Assembly (NCBI RefSeq): GCF_900112595.1
Contig: NZ_FOMI01000007.1
Location: forward strand, 76,078-140,077
Direction: 5' to 3'
Source: Algibacter pectinivorans
Lineage (GTDB): Bacteria; Bacteroidota; Bacteroidia; Flavobacteriales; Flavobacteriaceae
Length of the DNA stretch: 64,000 nt
Shown: in pieces, positions 50,235-60,131 of the stretch
How positions within the stretch are numbered: position 1 is the first letter of the stretch
How the letters are laid out: each line of letters opens with the position of its first letter
Notes under the pieces: generated by a model
The model's input: only the letters and a program-made list of their open reading frames with translations
Told to the model about the DNA's origin: nothing
Databases searched by the model: none
Translations under genes and position numbers: made by a program

Positions 50235-52694
50235 TTGAAGGCAAAACAACTACTAACCACTACCCTGTTTTTTTTAACCATTACTTTTAGTTTTGCCCAA
50301 AGCGCAACGCTTCGAGGTGTTATTTTAGATGAAAAAAATCAGCCCATTGAAAATGTTAATATAAAAACCGAAACCTCTGGTGCCCAAACGAACGCCAATG
50401 GTTTTTATACCTTAACAATTCCTGCAAGCAAAGATGTTACAGTAGCTTTCACTCATATTTCTCATAAAAAGATTGTAAGTACCTTTAATTTAAAAAATGG
50501 GGAAAGCTTAGAGTTTAACCCCGTAATGAGTACTACTATTGAGCAAATAGCAACCGTAATTGTAAATAGTAACAGACGTAAAGAAGTAGAAGGTATTATA
50601 ACCATAAAGCCCGATGTAATTAGAAAAATCCCTGGGGCGAATGCTGGTGTAGAAAACTTGCTATTAACCTTACCAGGAGTTAGCAACAACAACGAACTTA
50701 GTACACAATATTCTGTTCGTGGTGGAAATTATGACGAAAACTTAGTGTATGTAAATGGTATTGAAGTGTATCGTCCGTTTTTAGTACGTTCGGGGCAGCA
50801 AGAAGGACTTAGTTTTGTAAACACAAATTTAGTACAGAATGTAGATTTTTCTGCCGGTGGTTTTCAAGCGAAGTATGGCGATAAGCTATCCTCGGTATTA
50901 GATATTACCTATAAAAACCCGTATCAATTTGAAGTTAACGCAGATTTAAGTTTACTAGGTGGAGGTCTTTCAGTTGAAAACATTAGTAAAAACTCAAAAT
51001 TCACGAGTATCGTTGGTGTGCGTTACCGCGATAACAGTTTACTTGTAAATGCCAAAGAAACCGAAACCAATTTTAAACCCACTTTTGCAGATGCGCAAGG
51101 CTATTTTACATATAAATTTTCGAATAAATTTCATTTAAGTTTTTTAGGTAGTGCTTCTATAAACAAATATGATTTTGAACCGCAAACGCGCCAAACCAAC
51201 TTTGGAACTTTAAGTGAACCCGTGGCTTTATTGGTGTTTTATGATGGGCAAGAAAAAGACAGGTACCAAACCCTTTTTGGTGCCTTTAAAGGATCTTACT
51301 TTGTAAATGATGATTTAACACTAAAATTAATAGCGTCCACTTACCATACTACCGAGGAGGAGTATTTCGACATTTTAGCGCAATATAGCTTAGGCGATGT
51401 TAATAGTAATATTGGAGATGAAAATTTAGGTGAAGTTGAATTTAGCCAAGGTATTGGTAGCCAATTAAATCATGGTAGAAATGACTTAGATGCCCTAATA
51501 ACGACTATTGAACACAAAGGTGATTTTAAAGTAAACGATAACCGTTTTGAGTGGTCTGTAAAATACACCAATGAAGATATTAGAGACCGTTTGGTAGAAT
51601 GGGAAACCATAGATTCGGCAGGATTTTCATTACGTCCACCAAAAACAACTACCAACGAGCAACCTTACGCGCCTTTTACAGGGCCGTTAGTACCTTTTCA
51701 AAATGTAAGAGCTACAAATAACACCCAAATTAACCGCATACAAGCTTATGGCCAATGGAGTAAACGTAGTACTTTAGGAAGTAGTGATGTTTGGTATAAT
51801 GCTGGTATTCGGGCTCATAACTGGTCTGTTAGTGGCGATGGTATTTCAACATCAAATCAAGTGGTTTTTAGTCCGCGTGCGCAATTTGCCATAAAACCAA
51901 CTTGGGAAAAAGACATGCTATTTAGAGTAGCAGGAGGTTTATATTACCAACCCCCTTTTTATAGAGAACTTCGCGATGCTAATGGTGTAGTACAACCAGA
52001 AGTGAAGGCACAAAAATCTTTTCACTTAGTTTTAGGAAACGATTATAGCTTTAAAATGTGGAATCGTCCTTTTAAATTAACATCTGAAGCTTATTATAAA
52101 AATCTTAGCGATGTTAATCCGTATACCCTAGAAAATGTGCGTATTCGTTATGCCGCCAACAATAATGCTAAGGCCTATGCTTATGGTTTAGACTTGCGTT
52201 TAAATGGCGAATTTGTTCCTGGAACAGAATCGTGGCTTAGTTTTGGGTATTTAAAAACCGAAGAAAACATTGATGGTAGAGGTTACATTTCAAGACCAAC
52301 AGACCAACGTTTAAAATTCGCTGCCCTTTTTCAAGATTATGTGCCTAATATGCCAAACTTAAAAATGTATTTAAATATGGTGTTTAATACTGGGTTACCT
52401 GGTGGTTCTCCTAGTTATGCAGACCCCTATTTATATCAAAGTAGATTGCCATCTTACAAACGTGGAGATTTTGGACTTCAATATGTATTGGTAGATGCAA
52501 ATAAACGTTTTAATCAAGGCTGGAAGAAACCATTTAAAGACTTATCTTTTGGCTTTGAAATTTTCAACCTTTTTGATGTTCAAAATTCTATAACAAACAC
52601 ATGGGTTAGAGATGTTAGTAGTAAATCGCAAATTGCCATTCCTAACTACTTAACACCACGGGTTTTTAATGTAAGAACAACTATGAAGTTTTAA
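50235..52694 (+). CDS. TonB-dependent receptor
   Basis: This 819-residue outer-membrane receptor starts at TTG (50235); no ATG gives the signal peptide KAKQLLTTTLFFLTITFSFA, so I take TTG as the true start. A carboxypeptidase-regulatory-like domain (LRGVILDEKNQPIENVNIKT) is followed by a plug (IPGANAGVENLLLTLPGVSN, QYSVRGGNYDENLVYVNGIE) and a barrel ending VFNVRTTMKF. It is shorter than SusC proteins and lacks a SusD partner, so it imports a non-glycan ligand such as a metal chelate or vitamin, or none that can be named. It follows the M23 gene at 11 bases. Confidence 0.93.
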   Translation: MKAKQLLTTTLFFLTITFSFAQSATLRGVILDEKNQPIENVNIKTETSGAQTNANGFYTLTIPASKDVTVAFTHISHKKIVSTFNLKNGESLEFNPVMSTTIEQIATVIVNSNRRKEVEGIITIKPDVIRKIPGANAGVENLLLTLPGVSNNNELSTQYSVRGGNYDENLVYVNGIEVYRPFLVRSGQQEGLSFVNTNLVQNVDFSAGGFQAKYGDKLSSVLDITYKNPYQFEVNADLSLLGGGLSVENISKNSKFTSIVGVRYRDNSLLVNAKETETNFKPTFADAQGYFTYKFSNKFHLSFLGSASINKYDFEPQTRQTNFGTLSEPVALLVFYDGQEKDRYQTLFGAFKGSYFVNDDLTLKLIASTYHTTEEEYFDILAQYSLGDVNSNIGDENLGEVEFSQGIGSQLNHGRNDLDALITTIEHKGDFKVNDNRFEWSVKYTNEDIRDRLVEWETIDSAGFSLRPPKTTTNEQPYAPFTGPLVPFQNVRATNNTQINRIQAYGQWSKRSTLGSSDVWYNAGIRAHNWSVSGDGISTSNQVVFSPRAQFAIKPTWEKDMLFRVAGGLYYQPPFYRELRDANGVVQPEVKAQKSFHLVLGNDYSFKMWNRPFKLTSEAYYKNLSDVNPYTLENVRIRYAANNNAKAYAYGLDLRLNGEFVPGTESWLSFGYLKTEENIDGRGYISRPTDQRLKFAALFQDYVPNMPNLKMYLNMVFNTGLPGGSPSYADPYLYQSRLPSYKRGDFGLQYVLVDANKRFNQGWKKPFKDLSFGFEIFNLFDVQNSITNTWVRDVSSKSQIAIPNYLTPRVFNVRTTMKF

Positions 52695-52698
52695 TACA

Positions 52699-54132
52699 TT
52701 ACTTAATACTTAAATTTTCAGAAAATACAATAAGGCTATCAGTGCCAGTTCCAGTTAATCTTTGCGTAAACACTTCAATATAATCGCCATTAGCTAAATC
52801 GATATTAGCATTTATAGAAACATTTTGAATTTGAGTATCATTATCAATATAAACAATAGAATTAGACTCTGTAATTACAACCCCATTTTTTGCAATAACA
52901 AAAGCATAAAAATTTCCAGCAGCACCAGTTACACGTATAGATAGCGATGCGTTAATTTGGAACTCTCTAGGCTTTAATCCATCATAGTATAACCTATTAT
53001 TATCACCGGAGTCTACAATAAACCTAAACAAACTGTTAGCTTCAAAAGTACCGTTACCTTGTATTTCTACAGCAGTACCATTAGTAATACTTTGGGTAAA
53101 TCCTGTAGTTAAATTGCCATTATAATAAAAGTTGCCAGATGCTACGCCATCGGTTTCTACTGCAATTCCTGGACTATTAACATCCCAATCGTTAGTAAAA
53201 TCATATCCTGTATATGGAGACGTTCCATTTATATAATTACCTCCACCTAAAAACGACACATTACGTATAGATGCACCTCCAGCTACAGAAGTAACCCCTA
53301 AAACATCCATTCCCGCTGTAGCAGTAGTTACTTCACTAAAACCACCTTGTCTAGATATTACATCAAAATCTCCAATAAAAGTTTCATAAACACCTCCGTT
53401 ACTACTATCCCAACCACTTGAATTTATTAAAACTTCATTACTATCGGTATACGTTATGCCATCCGCATTATTTACAAACTGAACGATACTTAAAAAAATA
53501 AGATTCAATGATGACAAAGTACCAACCGATGCCGAATTTGCTATAACACAATCCCTTACAATAAGCGTTTCAGAAAAGCTTCCAGTTATATCAAATACTG
53601 CGCCACCGGTAACCGATATGGTTAGCCCTCTAATAGATCCTCCCGAAACACCTTGAAATAGTGTTCCTCCCGATTTTAACAAAATATCTTCATTAGTATC
53701 CTCACCTATTACATACGCCCCATTTAGGTTAATAGGAGCATTTAAGGCTATGGTTCCGTTTATTTCATAAAGAAAATTTTCATCCAATAAATATTCTAAG
53801 CCACCTCCAGCTGCAAGTTCATCAGCTAAGTCTGCCTCAGATTTTACTAATTTATAATTATCTCTAGTTACGGAGCCCTCTAGTTTTACCCATGCTGAAT
53901 TATCATAATAATAAAAAGCATCTTCTTCAGTATCAAACACCAATAGTCCTTCAGCTGGATTGCTTATTGCAATTCGATCTGAAGTTATCATTCTTGGAGC
54001 TAGAAAACCTTGAGAATCTGAAGTTATATCTAATGCCGAAGATTCATGTGGGGCTGTGGTTCCAATACCAACTTGCGCAGAAGCTATGGTTTGGATCGTA
54101 ATAAAAATAAAGATAAGGGGATAAAATCTCAT
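52699..54132 (-). CDS. Secreted beta-helix-like protein of unknown role
   Basis: This 477-residue protein has a signal peptide (LIFIFITIQTIASAQ) and then VGIGTTAPHESSALDITSDS followed by QGFLAPRM, an opening common in Bacteroidetes surface proteins that resemble tail-fibre trunks. The middle (about 120-330) has short repeated beta strands with N, S, T and G (APINLNGAYVIGEDTN, GSIRGLTISVTGGAVFD), consistent with a parallel beta helix. There is no type IX sorting domain and no C-terminal intramolecular chaperone motif. It is convergent with the TonB receptor gene, with a four-base gap. Function is not known. Confidence 0.8.
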   Translation of the reverse strand: MRFYPLIFIFITIQTIASAQVGIGTTAPHESSALDITSDSQGFLAPRMITSDRIAISNPAEGLLVFDTEEDAFYYYDNSAWVKLEGSVTRDNYKLVKSEADLADELAAGGGLEYLLDENFLYEINGTIALNAPINLNGAYVIGEDTNEDILLKSGGTLFQGVSGGSIRGLTISVTGGAVFDITGSFSETLIVRDCVIANSASVGTLSSLNLIFLSIVQFVNNADGITYTDSNEVLINSSGWDSSNGGVYETFIGDFDVISRQGGFSEVTTATAGMDVLGVTSVAGGASIRNVSFLGGGNYINGTSPYTGYDFTNDWDVNSPGIAVETDGVASGNFYYNGNLTTGFTQSITNGTAVEIQGNGTFEANSLFRFIVDSGDNNRLYYDGLKPREFQINASLSIRVTGAAGNFYAFVIAKNGVVITESNSIVYIDNDTQIQNVSINANIDLANGDYIEVFTQRLTGTGTDSLIVFSENLSIK

Positions 54133-54259
54133 AACGATTCATGTTGGTTAATGCGTGAGAGACTTTCAATGCAAAAATATATAAAAAGAACTACATAAAA
54201 AGCTTTTTATCCAATAAAATTGAATTTTAACATATTTTGTATGAAAAAATACACAGATA

Positions 54260-55405
54260 TTATAGCGCAAACGTCTTTAAAACATCAACCACATAGTCCA
54301 CTTCTTTTTTAGTATTAAAAATACTAAAAGAGAAGCGAATAGATGGCTTCTCTAAGTCTTCATCCGACAAAATTTCAGATAACACATGCGATTTTTGCGA
54401 GCTTCCGCTTTGGCAGGCACTTCCTTTAGAGCAAGCAATTCCTTTTAAATCTAACTGAAACAACAACATAGCTGCTTTTTTAGGATCAATAGGTAAGCAT
54501 ACATTTACTAAGGTGTAAGTACTTGTATCAAAATCATTAGAACTTCCATTAAAACTCACATTAGGAATGGCCGCTTTAATAGTATCTATAAAGTAGCCTT
54601 TTAGCTCCTTTATATGCTGTACCTCTTTTTCTAAATTAGCTTGGGCTAGTAATAATGCTTTTTCCATACCCACAATATTATGAACACTCTCGGTTCCAGC
54701 TCGAAGTCCGCGTTCTTGCTCTCCTCCAACTATTAAGGGCTTTAATAACCCGGAGTTTTTTCTAATAAAAACAAAACCAACACCTTTAGGTCCGTGAAAT
54801 TTATGCGCTGCAGCTGCAACAAAATCTACCTGAATATCTTGTAAATCTAAGTTATAATGCCCAATAGATTGCACAGCATCCGAATGAAATAAGGCTTTAT
54901 TTAATTTACATAAATTAGCCACCTTTTTAATATCTAAAACAGACCCTATCTCGTTATTAATGTGCATTAAACTCACTAAGGTTTTAGCATCAGTTTTAAG
55001 CAAATCTTCTAAATGATTATAATCTATATGTCCACTAGGTTTTACATCGACATAACTAATAGTAATGCCGCAATCTTTTTGTAATTTTTCAACGGTATGC
55101 AAAACAGCATGGTGCTCTATTTTAGTTGTAATAATATGTGTTATACCTAAATCTTTAACCGCACTATTTAAAACCAAATTATCGGCTTCGGTACCACCAG
55201 AGGTAAATATAATTTCGCCTGCCGAAACGTTTAAACTTTGTGCAATAGCTTTTCTTGATTTTTCAATTAATGCTTTTGAAGACCTACCAAAACTATGAGA
55301 AGAAGATGGGTTACCAAAATGAGTTGTCATAACTTCCGAAATAGCATGAATAACATCTTTGCGCAGAGGTGTAGTTGCTGCATTATCAAAATAAACTGAG
55401 TTCAT
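54260..55405 (-). CDS. Cysteine desulfurase (NifS/IscS family)
   Basis: This 381-residue PLP enzyme takes sulfur from cysteine for iron-sulfur clusters or tRNA thiolation. The PLP Lys is in VAAAAHKFHGPKGVGF near residue 203, and the persulfide Cys is in CSKGSACQSGSSQKSHVL near 328. FTSGGTEADNLVL and HVSAMHINNEIG-like LVSLMHINNEIGSV place it in the class V aminotransferase fold. The Cys loop is long, as in IscS/NifS rather than SufS. No isc or suf genes adjoin it. The region upstream is non-coding for 264 bases. Confidence 0.93.
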   Translation of the reverse strand: MNSVYFDNAATTPLRKDVIHAISEVMTTHFGNPSSSHSFGRSSKALIEKSRKAIAQSLNVSAGEIIFTSGGTEADNLVLNSAVKDLGITHIITTKIEHHAVLHTVEKLQKDCGITISYVDVKPSGHIDYNHLEDLLKTDAKTLVSLMHINNEIGSVLDIKKVANLCKLNKALFHSDAVQSIGHYNLDLQDIQVDFVAAAAHKFHGPKGVGFVFIRKNSGLLKPLIVGGEQERGLRAGTESVHNIVGMEKALLLAQANLEKEVQHIKELKGYFIDTIKAAIPNVSFNGSSNDFDTSTYTLVNVCLPIDPKKAAMLLFQLDLKGIACSKGSACQSGSSQKSHVLSEILSDEDLEKPSIRFSFSIFNTKKEVDYVVDVLKTFAL

Positions 55406-55669
55406 AAGCCTGTTAATTAAAGTTCAAAAATACTTGAAATAAAACGATTTGCAATTAAAGCTTTTAAAGATTACTTTTTAGTATAACAAAAACAAAATAT
55501 ATTTTCTTTGTATACAAGCCAAAACACAAGTACAGTATTGTTTCTCGTGGTTTTGTTAAACAAAACATAAAAGTTAAAACAACAAAATTTATCGATTGCC
55601 TCGAACTTTATTTACGATTACTACGTTATGAATAACAATTCTATTATTTTTGCCTAAAACCTAGATACA

Positions 55670-56587
55670 ATGCGTAAGTTATTTTTTGTTTTATTAGCTT
55701 CAATTTCATTAACCATTAATGGTTGTGACGACGGTGACATTATTACTGTTGAATTAGATTTTGACGACACTTTTCAAGTATGCGAAGGTGGGGACGATTT
55801 GGTTTTTTATAAAACTAAAAGTGATCCTGCCGAATCCCTGTCTTTGAAATTAAGCAATGTAAATATTGAAAGCATCTTAAATGTAGATGCAACTGGGGTT
55901 TATGAAATAACTTACAACATAAGCACTGCAAACCCATTTAATTATAGAACGTATAGCAATGCATCATTACCAACAAATTTATTTTGTGAAGTTATTCCTA
56001 GCGCTGAGGTAACCATTACTCAAGATATTGAAAGCACAAGTGGTACAGCTAATTTAAGAACCGTTTTAACAGAAGATGACAATGACGGCATTCCTGCCGA
56101 ACTGGAAGACTTAAATGGTAACGGCAATTATGATGATGATGATACCGATGGTGACGGCATTCCTAACTATATTGATGCCGACGACGATGGCGACAATATC
56201 TTAACCAAAGATGAAAATCCTGATCCAAATGGAGATGGCGACTTAAGTGATGCTCAAGACACCGATGGAGATGGAATTCCGGACTATTTAGATCCTGATG
56301 ATGACGGCGATGGTGTTGATACCAGAGATGAAGAAAATGATAGTCAAGACCAAAACCCTGCAAACGATTTTACAACAAATGAGGTCGCCGATTACCTAAA
56401 CAAAGAGATTTCGACCTCTGTTCCTGCCACGGCTTATAGAGAGCATACTATTAGCCAAACCTACTTAATTACAGTACAAATATCTAATTTTGATCTAGAA
56501 TTTATATCTTTAGACAATTTTGACTTTGGAGCTTTAGAGAATGGTGTTACAACTAACACAAGAACTGTAACTCCCGATTTTCCTTAA
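55670..56587 (+). CDS. Surface lipoprotein with thrombospondin type 3-like calcium repeats
   Basis: This 305-residue protein has a lipoprotein signal (LASISLTINGC, Cys19). After a beta-rich domain of about 110 residues there are Asp-rich repeats, such as DDDDTDGDGIPNYIDADDDG and AQDTDGDGIPDYLDPDDDGD, which are TSP3-like calcium-binding loops. The last 75 residues form another beta domain. In related flavobacterial proteins such repeats link a lipidated part to a peptidyl-prolyl isomerase; no such domain is seen here. Its role is unknown. The gene is immediately convergent with the Smr gene: the two stop codons are adjacent. Confidence 0.85.
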   Translation: MRKLFFVLLASISLTINGCDDGDIITVELDFDDTFQVCEGGDDLVFYKTKSDPAESLSLKLSNVNIESILNVDATGVYEITYNISTANPFNYRTYSNASLPTNLFCEVIPSAEVTITQDIESTSGTANLRTVLTEDDNDGIPAELEDLNGNGNYDDDDTDGDGIPNYIDADDDGDNILTKDENPDPNGDGDLSDAQDTDGDGIPDYLDPDDDGDGVDTRDEENDSQDQNPANDFTTNEVADYLNKEISTSVPATAYREHTISQTYLITVQISNFDLEFISLDNFDFGALENGVTTNTRTVTPDFP

Positions 56588-57148
56588 TTAGTTAGCTGCA
56601 TTTTGGTAAATATAAACCTCGGTTGCTCCTAGCCCATATTTTTGGTAGTTAGCATCGTAATATTTTACATTATTATATCTACCAAATAAATATTCGAGTT
56701 CCATTTTTAAAACACCTTCGCCTACACCATGTATAAAAACAATTTTTTGCATGCGGTTTTTAATAGCAAACTCTAGTTTATGTTTTGCTGTATCTAATTG
56801 AAGGGTTAGCATGTCATGATTAGTCATGCCACGATAAGATTTTACCAATTGATGGATATGTAAATCCACTTCCATTGTGGGCTGAAACCGTTCTTTTGCT
56901 TTAACTTTTGGTTGATTTTTTCGTTTAGGTACTTCTTTTTCTGAAACAACAGTTGCAATATTCGAATTTGAAAAAATCTGATTAGCAATAGTTTCTTTTT
57001 TATCCTTTATAACCAATTCATGGGTTTCAAAATCTAATAAAAAACCATCTTCAGTTTCAATAGCCACGGTATTTCCTTTTAAATGAGTTATAACTCCAGA
57101 TAAATCTTCATCTAAAACCAGTACAAAATCACCTACTTTAAAATTCAT
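56588..57148 (-). CDS. Smr-domain protein (DUF2027-like)
   Basis: This 186-residue protein has an N-terminal SH3-like part (FKVGDFVLVLDEDLSGVITHL) and a C-terminal Smr domain with DLHIHQL, IVFIHGVGEGVLK and GLGATEVYI. Smr domains, found at the end of MutS2, bind or cut branched DNA or RNA. A stand-alone Smr protein of this form is typical of Bacteroidetes. The DLHxH and HGxG motifs are intact. It follows, two bases away, a small membrane-protein gene in one operon. Confidence 0.9.
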   Translation of the reverse strand: MNFKVGDFVLVLDEDLSGVITHLKGNTVAIETEDGFLLDFETHELVIKDKKETIANQIFSNSNIATVVSEKEVPKRKNQPKVKAKERFQPTMEVDLHIHQLVKSYRGMTNHDMLTLQLDTAKHKLEFAIKNRMQKIVFIHGVGEGVLKMELEYLFGRYNNVKYYDANYQKYGLGATEVYIYQNAAN

Positions 57149-57150
57149 TT

Positions 57151-57339
57151 CTATTCTTCTTCAGAATTATTAATATCATTATTATTTTTACTTGGTATTG
57201 TTTTTGACACTCTGTAAATGCCTATCATTAATAAAATAATACCACCAATTAATATATATTGATTTTGATTGGCATCAACTTTAGCATACATTGCTACAAA
57301 GGCACCAACTATAATTAAAACATAATTTAAATATTTCAT
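57151..57339 (-). CDS. Small two-helix membrane protein
   Basis: This 62-residue protein has two membrane helices (residues 3-20, YLNYVLIIVGAFVAMYA, and 27-45, QYILIGGIILLMIGIYRVS) and a polar, acidic tail (NNNDINNSEEE). It has no recognised domain. It is the first gene of a two-gene operon with the Smr protein. The short gap and codon use support a real gene. Confidence 0.75.
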   Translation of the reverse strand: MKYLNYVLIIVGAFVAMYAKVDANQNQYILIGGIILLMIGIYRVSKTIPSKNNNDINNSEEE

Positions 57340-57504
57340 TCAATAATAATTTAACAACGAAATTACATTAAAAATATCATTCCCTTTAAATAACAAAGCA
57401 CTATTTTATCGACTAAAACCACACAACACCGTTAAAAAGAGCAACATAACTAAACATCCGTTAAAAAAATACTATCTTTACGTCCTAATTAACCCCATTT
57501 AATT

Positions 57505-59385
57505 ATGACTTTTAAACTTACTTTACTACTACTGTTTGCTGCTAATTTAATATTTAGCCAAGATCCAGATTTATATGTCGATGATAATAGCTACTTATAT
57601 GCTAAGGACATTGTGGTATTTGTAAATAACGATATTAGACTTGAAACACCTACATCAAATTTATTTTTTAGAGGTGATGCGCAACTTGTGCAAAATAATG
57701 ACGTTAAGAACTCTGATGCTGGAGCATTATCGATTTTTCAGAACCAAACTGCTGGAGTTTATGAATACAATTATTTTTGTTCGCCAGTAGGAGCTCCTGT
57801 TGATGGTATAACTAAAACAAATGTTCCTTTTAACGGATCTACAATTTATGATCCTGCCGATGAAACCGATGTAGAAAATGTTACATCTACACCATATAAT
57901 TTTATTCCAGCTTACGAAAGTACAGCAACGGCACTATCTAGCCACTGGATGTACACCATACGCGATGGTGAAGGCTACTGGAATTGGACTCAAATTTTAA
58001 ACACAGGTGATGCTGAAACCGGTTATGGATTTAGTTTAAAAGGGAGTCCTAACACAAATAACATGTTAGATTTTAGAGGTAGGCCAAACAATGGTACAAT
58101 TACAGTAAGTTGTTCTTTTGATGGCACTGACGACCAACCATCTGGAACACCAAACAAAGTTGTAACCTTAACAGGAAACCCCTATCCTTCCGCGCTAGAT
58201 TTAAAATTATTTTTTGTAAACTCTGCTAGCAATCAAACCAATTTAGATGGAGAACTATTCTTTTGGGAACAGCTTGTTACAGGATCTCATTATTTGGCCG
58301 AATACGAAGGAGGATATGCAACTTATGCTCCTGGCAATTTATCAGACCCTACAGATAACGGTACTTATATAAGTGCAGCTTTTAAAACTTACAATGATAG
58401 TGATGGTAGCGACAATACAACCACTACCACTAGCACAGTCGATTACTCAGCAAATAATCAAAGGCGCTATGCTGCAGTAGGACAAGGATTTGTAATACAG
58501 AGCGATGTAAACGGAGGATTTGCTACTTTTGATAATTCTATGCGTGTTTATTATCCCGAAGATGCTACAGATGGATCCATATTTGCTAAAAGTTCAGTTA
58601 AGAAAAACAAAGATACAAGTATTGCTCAAGTGATTCCTATGTCCCATAATGGTGTAGATTATAAATCTATTTTTGAAAACCCGACCATAATTCCAGAAAT
58701 AAAACTGCATTCGCATATTAACAAAACGTTTTATAAGGAAAATGTTATAGCTTTTAGAGAAGGCACACCAAATAACGAGGTTTTTAATAAGTTTTTTGAT
58801 GCACAAAACATAAATGATTTTAGAGATGATGTTTATCTTTATTCTAGTGATAAAGAGTTAGTCCTTAAATCGATAAAATATAACGAAAACACAAGATTAC
58901 CTCTAGGCATAAAAACCGCAAAGAGTAATACCGTTATAAACATTACCGTTCATGAGTTAAAAGATGTTCCAAAAGATGTAAACATCTATATTTATGATAA
59001 TGAAACCGATACCTATACCGATATTGTAAATAACACGTTTAATATTATTTTAGACAAAGGTGTGTTTAACGATCGTTTTGAAGTAACTTTTACTAAAAAT
59101 AACGCCAGTTTGAGTACTACTGAAAATAGTATTGACGATTTCATGGTATTCCAAAATAACACTATTTCTGAAATAAGTCTTGTTAACCCAAACAGTTTAG
59201 ACATCAAGTCTTTCACGCTTTATGATGTTGCTGGAAAACAGGTTATGCAGCATGTTATTTCATCTAACTCTGCTAAACTTAGCTATTCTACCAAAGCACT
59301 AAGCGATGGTGTTTATGTTGCTAAAATTAATTTAAATGACCATCAGGTTTTTAGCAAAAAAATTATAGTGAGTAATAAAAATTAA
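57505..59385 (+). CDS. Type IX secretion system substrate with C-terminal sorting domain
   Basis: This 626-residue protein has a signal peptide (LTLLLLFAANLIFSQ). Its start, DPDLYVDDNSYLYAKDIVVF then DYNYFCSPVG-like YEYNYFCSPVGAPVDG, recalls a flavobacterial surface-protein family. The C-terminal 80 residues form a type A T9SS sorting domain: FTLYDVAGKQVMQ, ALSDGVYVAKINLND and FSKKIIVSN. This sends the protein through the outer membrane by T9SS, so it is secreted or attached to the surface. There is no enzyme domain. The role is unknown. Confidence 0.9.
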   Translation: MTFKLTLLLLFAANLIFSQDPDLYVDDNSYLYAKDIVVFVNNDIRLETPTSNLFFRGDAQLVQNNDVKNSDAGALSIFQNQTAGVYEYNYFCSPVGAPVDGITKTNVPFNGSTIYDPADETDVENVTSTPYNFIPAYESTATALSSHWMYTIRDGEGYWNWTQILNTGDAETGYGFSLKGSPNTNNMLDFRGRPNNGTITVSCSFDGTDDQPSGTPNKVVTLTGNPYPSALDLKLFFVNSASNQTNLDGELFFWEQLVTGSHYLAEYEGGYATYAPGNLSDPTDNGTYISAAFKTYNDSDGSDNTTTTTSTVDYSANNQRRYAAVGQGFVIQSDVNGGFATFDNSMRVYYPEDATDGSIFAKSSVKKNKDTSIAQVIPMSHNGVDYKSIFENPTIIPEIKLHSHINKTFYKENVIAFREGTPNNEVFNKFFDAQNINDFRDDVYLYSSDKELVLKSIKYNENTRLPLGIKTAKSNTVINITVHELKDVPKDVNIYIYDNETDTYTDIVNNTFNIILDKGVFNDRFEVTFTKNNASLSTTENSIDDFMVFQNNTISEISLVNPNSLDIKSFTLYDVAGKQVMQHVISSNSAKLSYSTKALSDGVYVAKINLNDHQVFSKKIIVSNKN

Positions 59386-59448
59386 AAATAGGCCACACGT
59401 TTTCTTAAATCACTTTTAGTATTTTAGCCATATTATATTTATAATTCT

Positions 59449-59724
59449 ATGGAAGAATACATGCTACCCTGCTTAAATAAAACACTCTTTGGAGTAGATT
59501 GTATGGGTTGTGGTATGCAACGTGCCATAGCACTGTTATTTAAAGGTGAATTTGTTGCTGCCTTTAAAATGTACCCTGCCATTTACAGCTTAATTACTTT
59601 ATTTTTATTCATTGGAATAAATATTTTCTTTAAATTTAAGCATTCGAATAAAATAATTGGAACTCTAGCTATTTTAACTGTAGTAACAATTATAATAAGT
59701 TACATTATTAAAATAACTAATTAA
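59449..59724 (+). CDS. DUF2752 family membrane protein
   Basis: This 91-residue protein matches the short DUF2752 family by its Cys-rich core CLNKTLFGVDCMGCGMQRA, followed by two membrane helices (IYSLITLFLFIGINIFF and IIGTLAILTVVTIIISYIIK). No function is known for the family. It is nine bases upstream of the next gene, a CCC-motif membrane protein, in an operon. Confidence 0.88.
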   Translation: MEEYMLPCLNKTLFGVDCMGCGMQRAIALLFKGEFVAAFKMYPAIYSLITLFLFIGINIFFKFKHSNKIIGTLAILTVVTIIISYIIKITN

Positions 59725-59733
59725 AATTTACAC

Positions 59734-60060
59734 ATGGAACAACAAAAACTCAATCCAACACTTGTTTACGTATTAGCAATTTTAGGACTTTTATGCTGCT
59801 GTATGGGCGGTTTAGGATTTATTTTAGCAGGTATCGCCTTCTTTATTGCAACCAGCAAACTAAAAACTGTAAAGCTTAACCCTGAAAATTTTGACATGGC
59901 AAGTGTAAAAGCTATGAATACCGCAAAAACAGTAGCTTTGGTTATATTAATAATAAATGTTTTATACTTTGTGTATTATGTATATTTAATATCTACGGTT
60001 GGATGGGATGAAATTATGAGACAATCTCAAGTCATGATGGAGCAATACCAAAACCAATAA
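59734..60060 (+). CDS. CCC-motif membrane protein
   Basis: This 108-residue protein has two membrane helices (LVYVLAILGLLCCCMGGLGFILAGIAFFIATS and VALVILIINVLYFVYYVYLI in parts) around a Cys-Cys-Cys motif after LGLL. NCBI uses the name CCC motif membrane protein for such Bacteroidetes sequences, as I recall. The C-terminal tail is polar (MMEQYQNQ). It is co-transcribed with the DUF2752 gene and closed by a palindromic terminator. Function is unknown. Confidence 0.82.
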   Translation: MEQQKLNPTLVYVLAILGLLCCCMGGLGFILAGIAFFIATSKLKTVKLNPENFDMASVKAMNTAKTVALVILIINVLYFVYYVYLISTVGWDEIMRQSQVMMEQYQNQ

Positions 60061-60081
60061 TTAAACATAAAATTACAAATT

Positions 60082-60109
60082 AAAAAAGCGACCAATTGGT
60101 CGCTTTTTT
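60082..60109. terminator. Bidirectional terminator after the CCC-motif gene
   Basis: A perfect 28-base palindrome with core GCGACCAATTGGTCGC, flanked by six A and six T. It serves the plus-strand pair and the convergent DUF5362-like gene. Confidence 0.9.
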
Positions 60110-60131
60110 TATACCTTATTTCTAGCATTAA

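Noticed and set aside
56163-56363. 66-residue His-rich minus-strand frame
   Set aside because: It is the antisense of Asp-codon repeats in the TSP3 lipoprotein, which read as His and Leu on the other strand.
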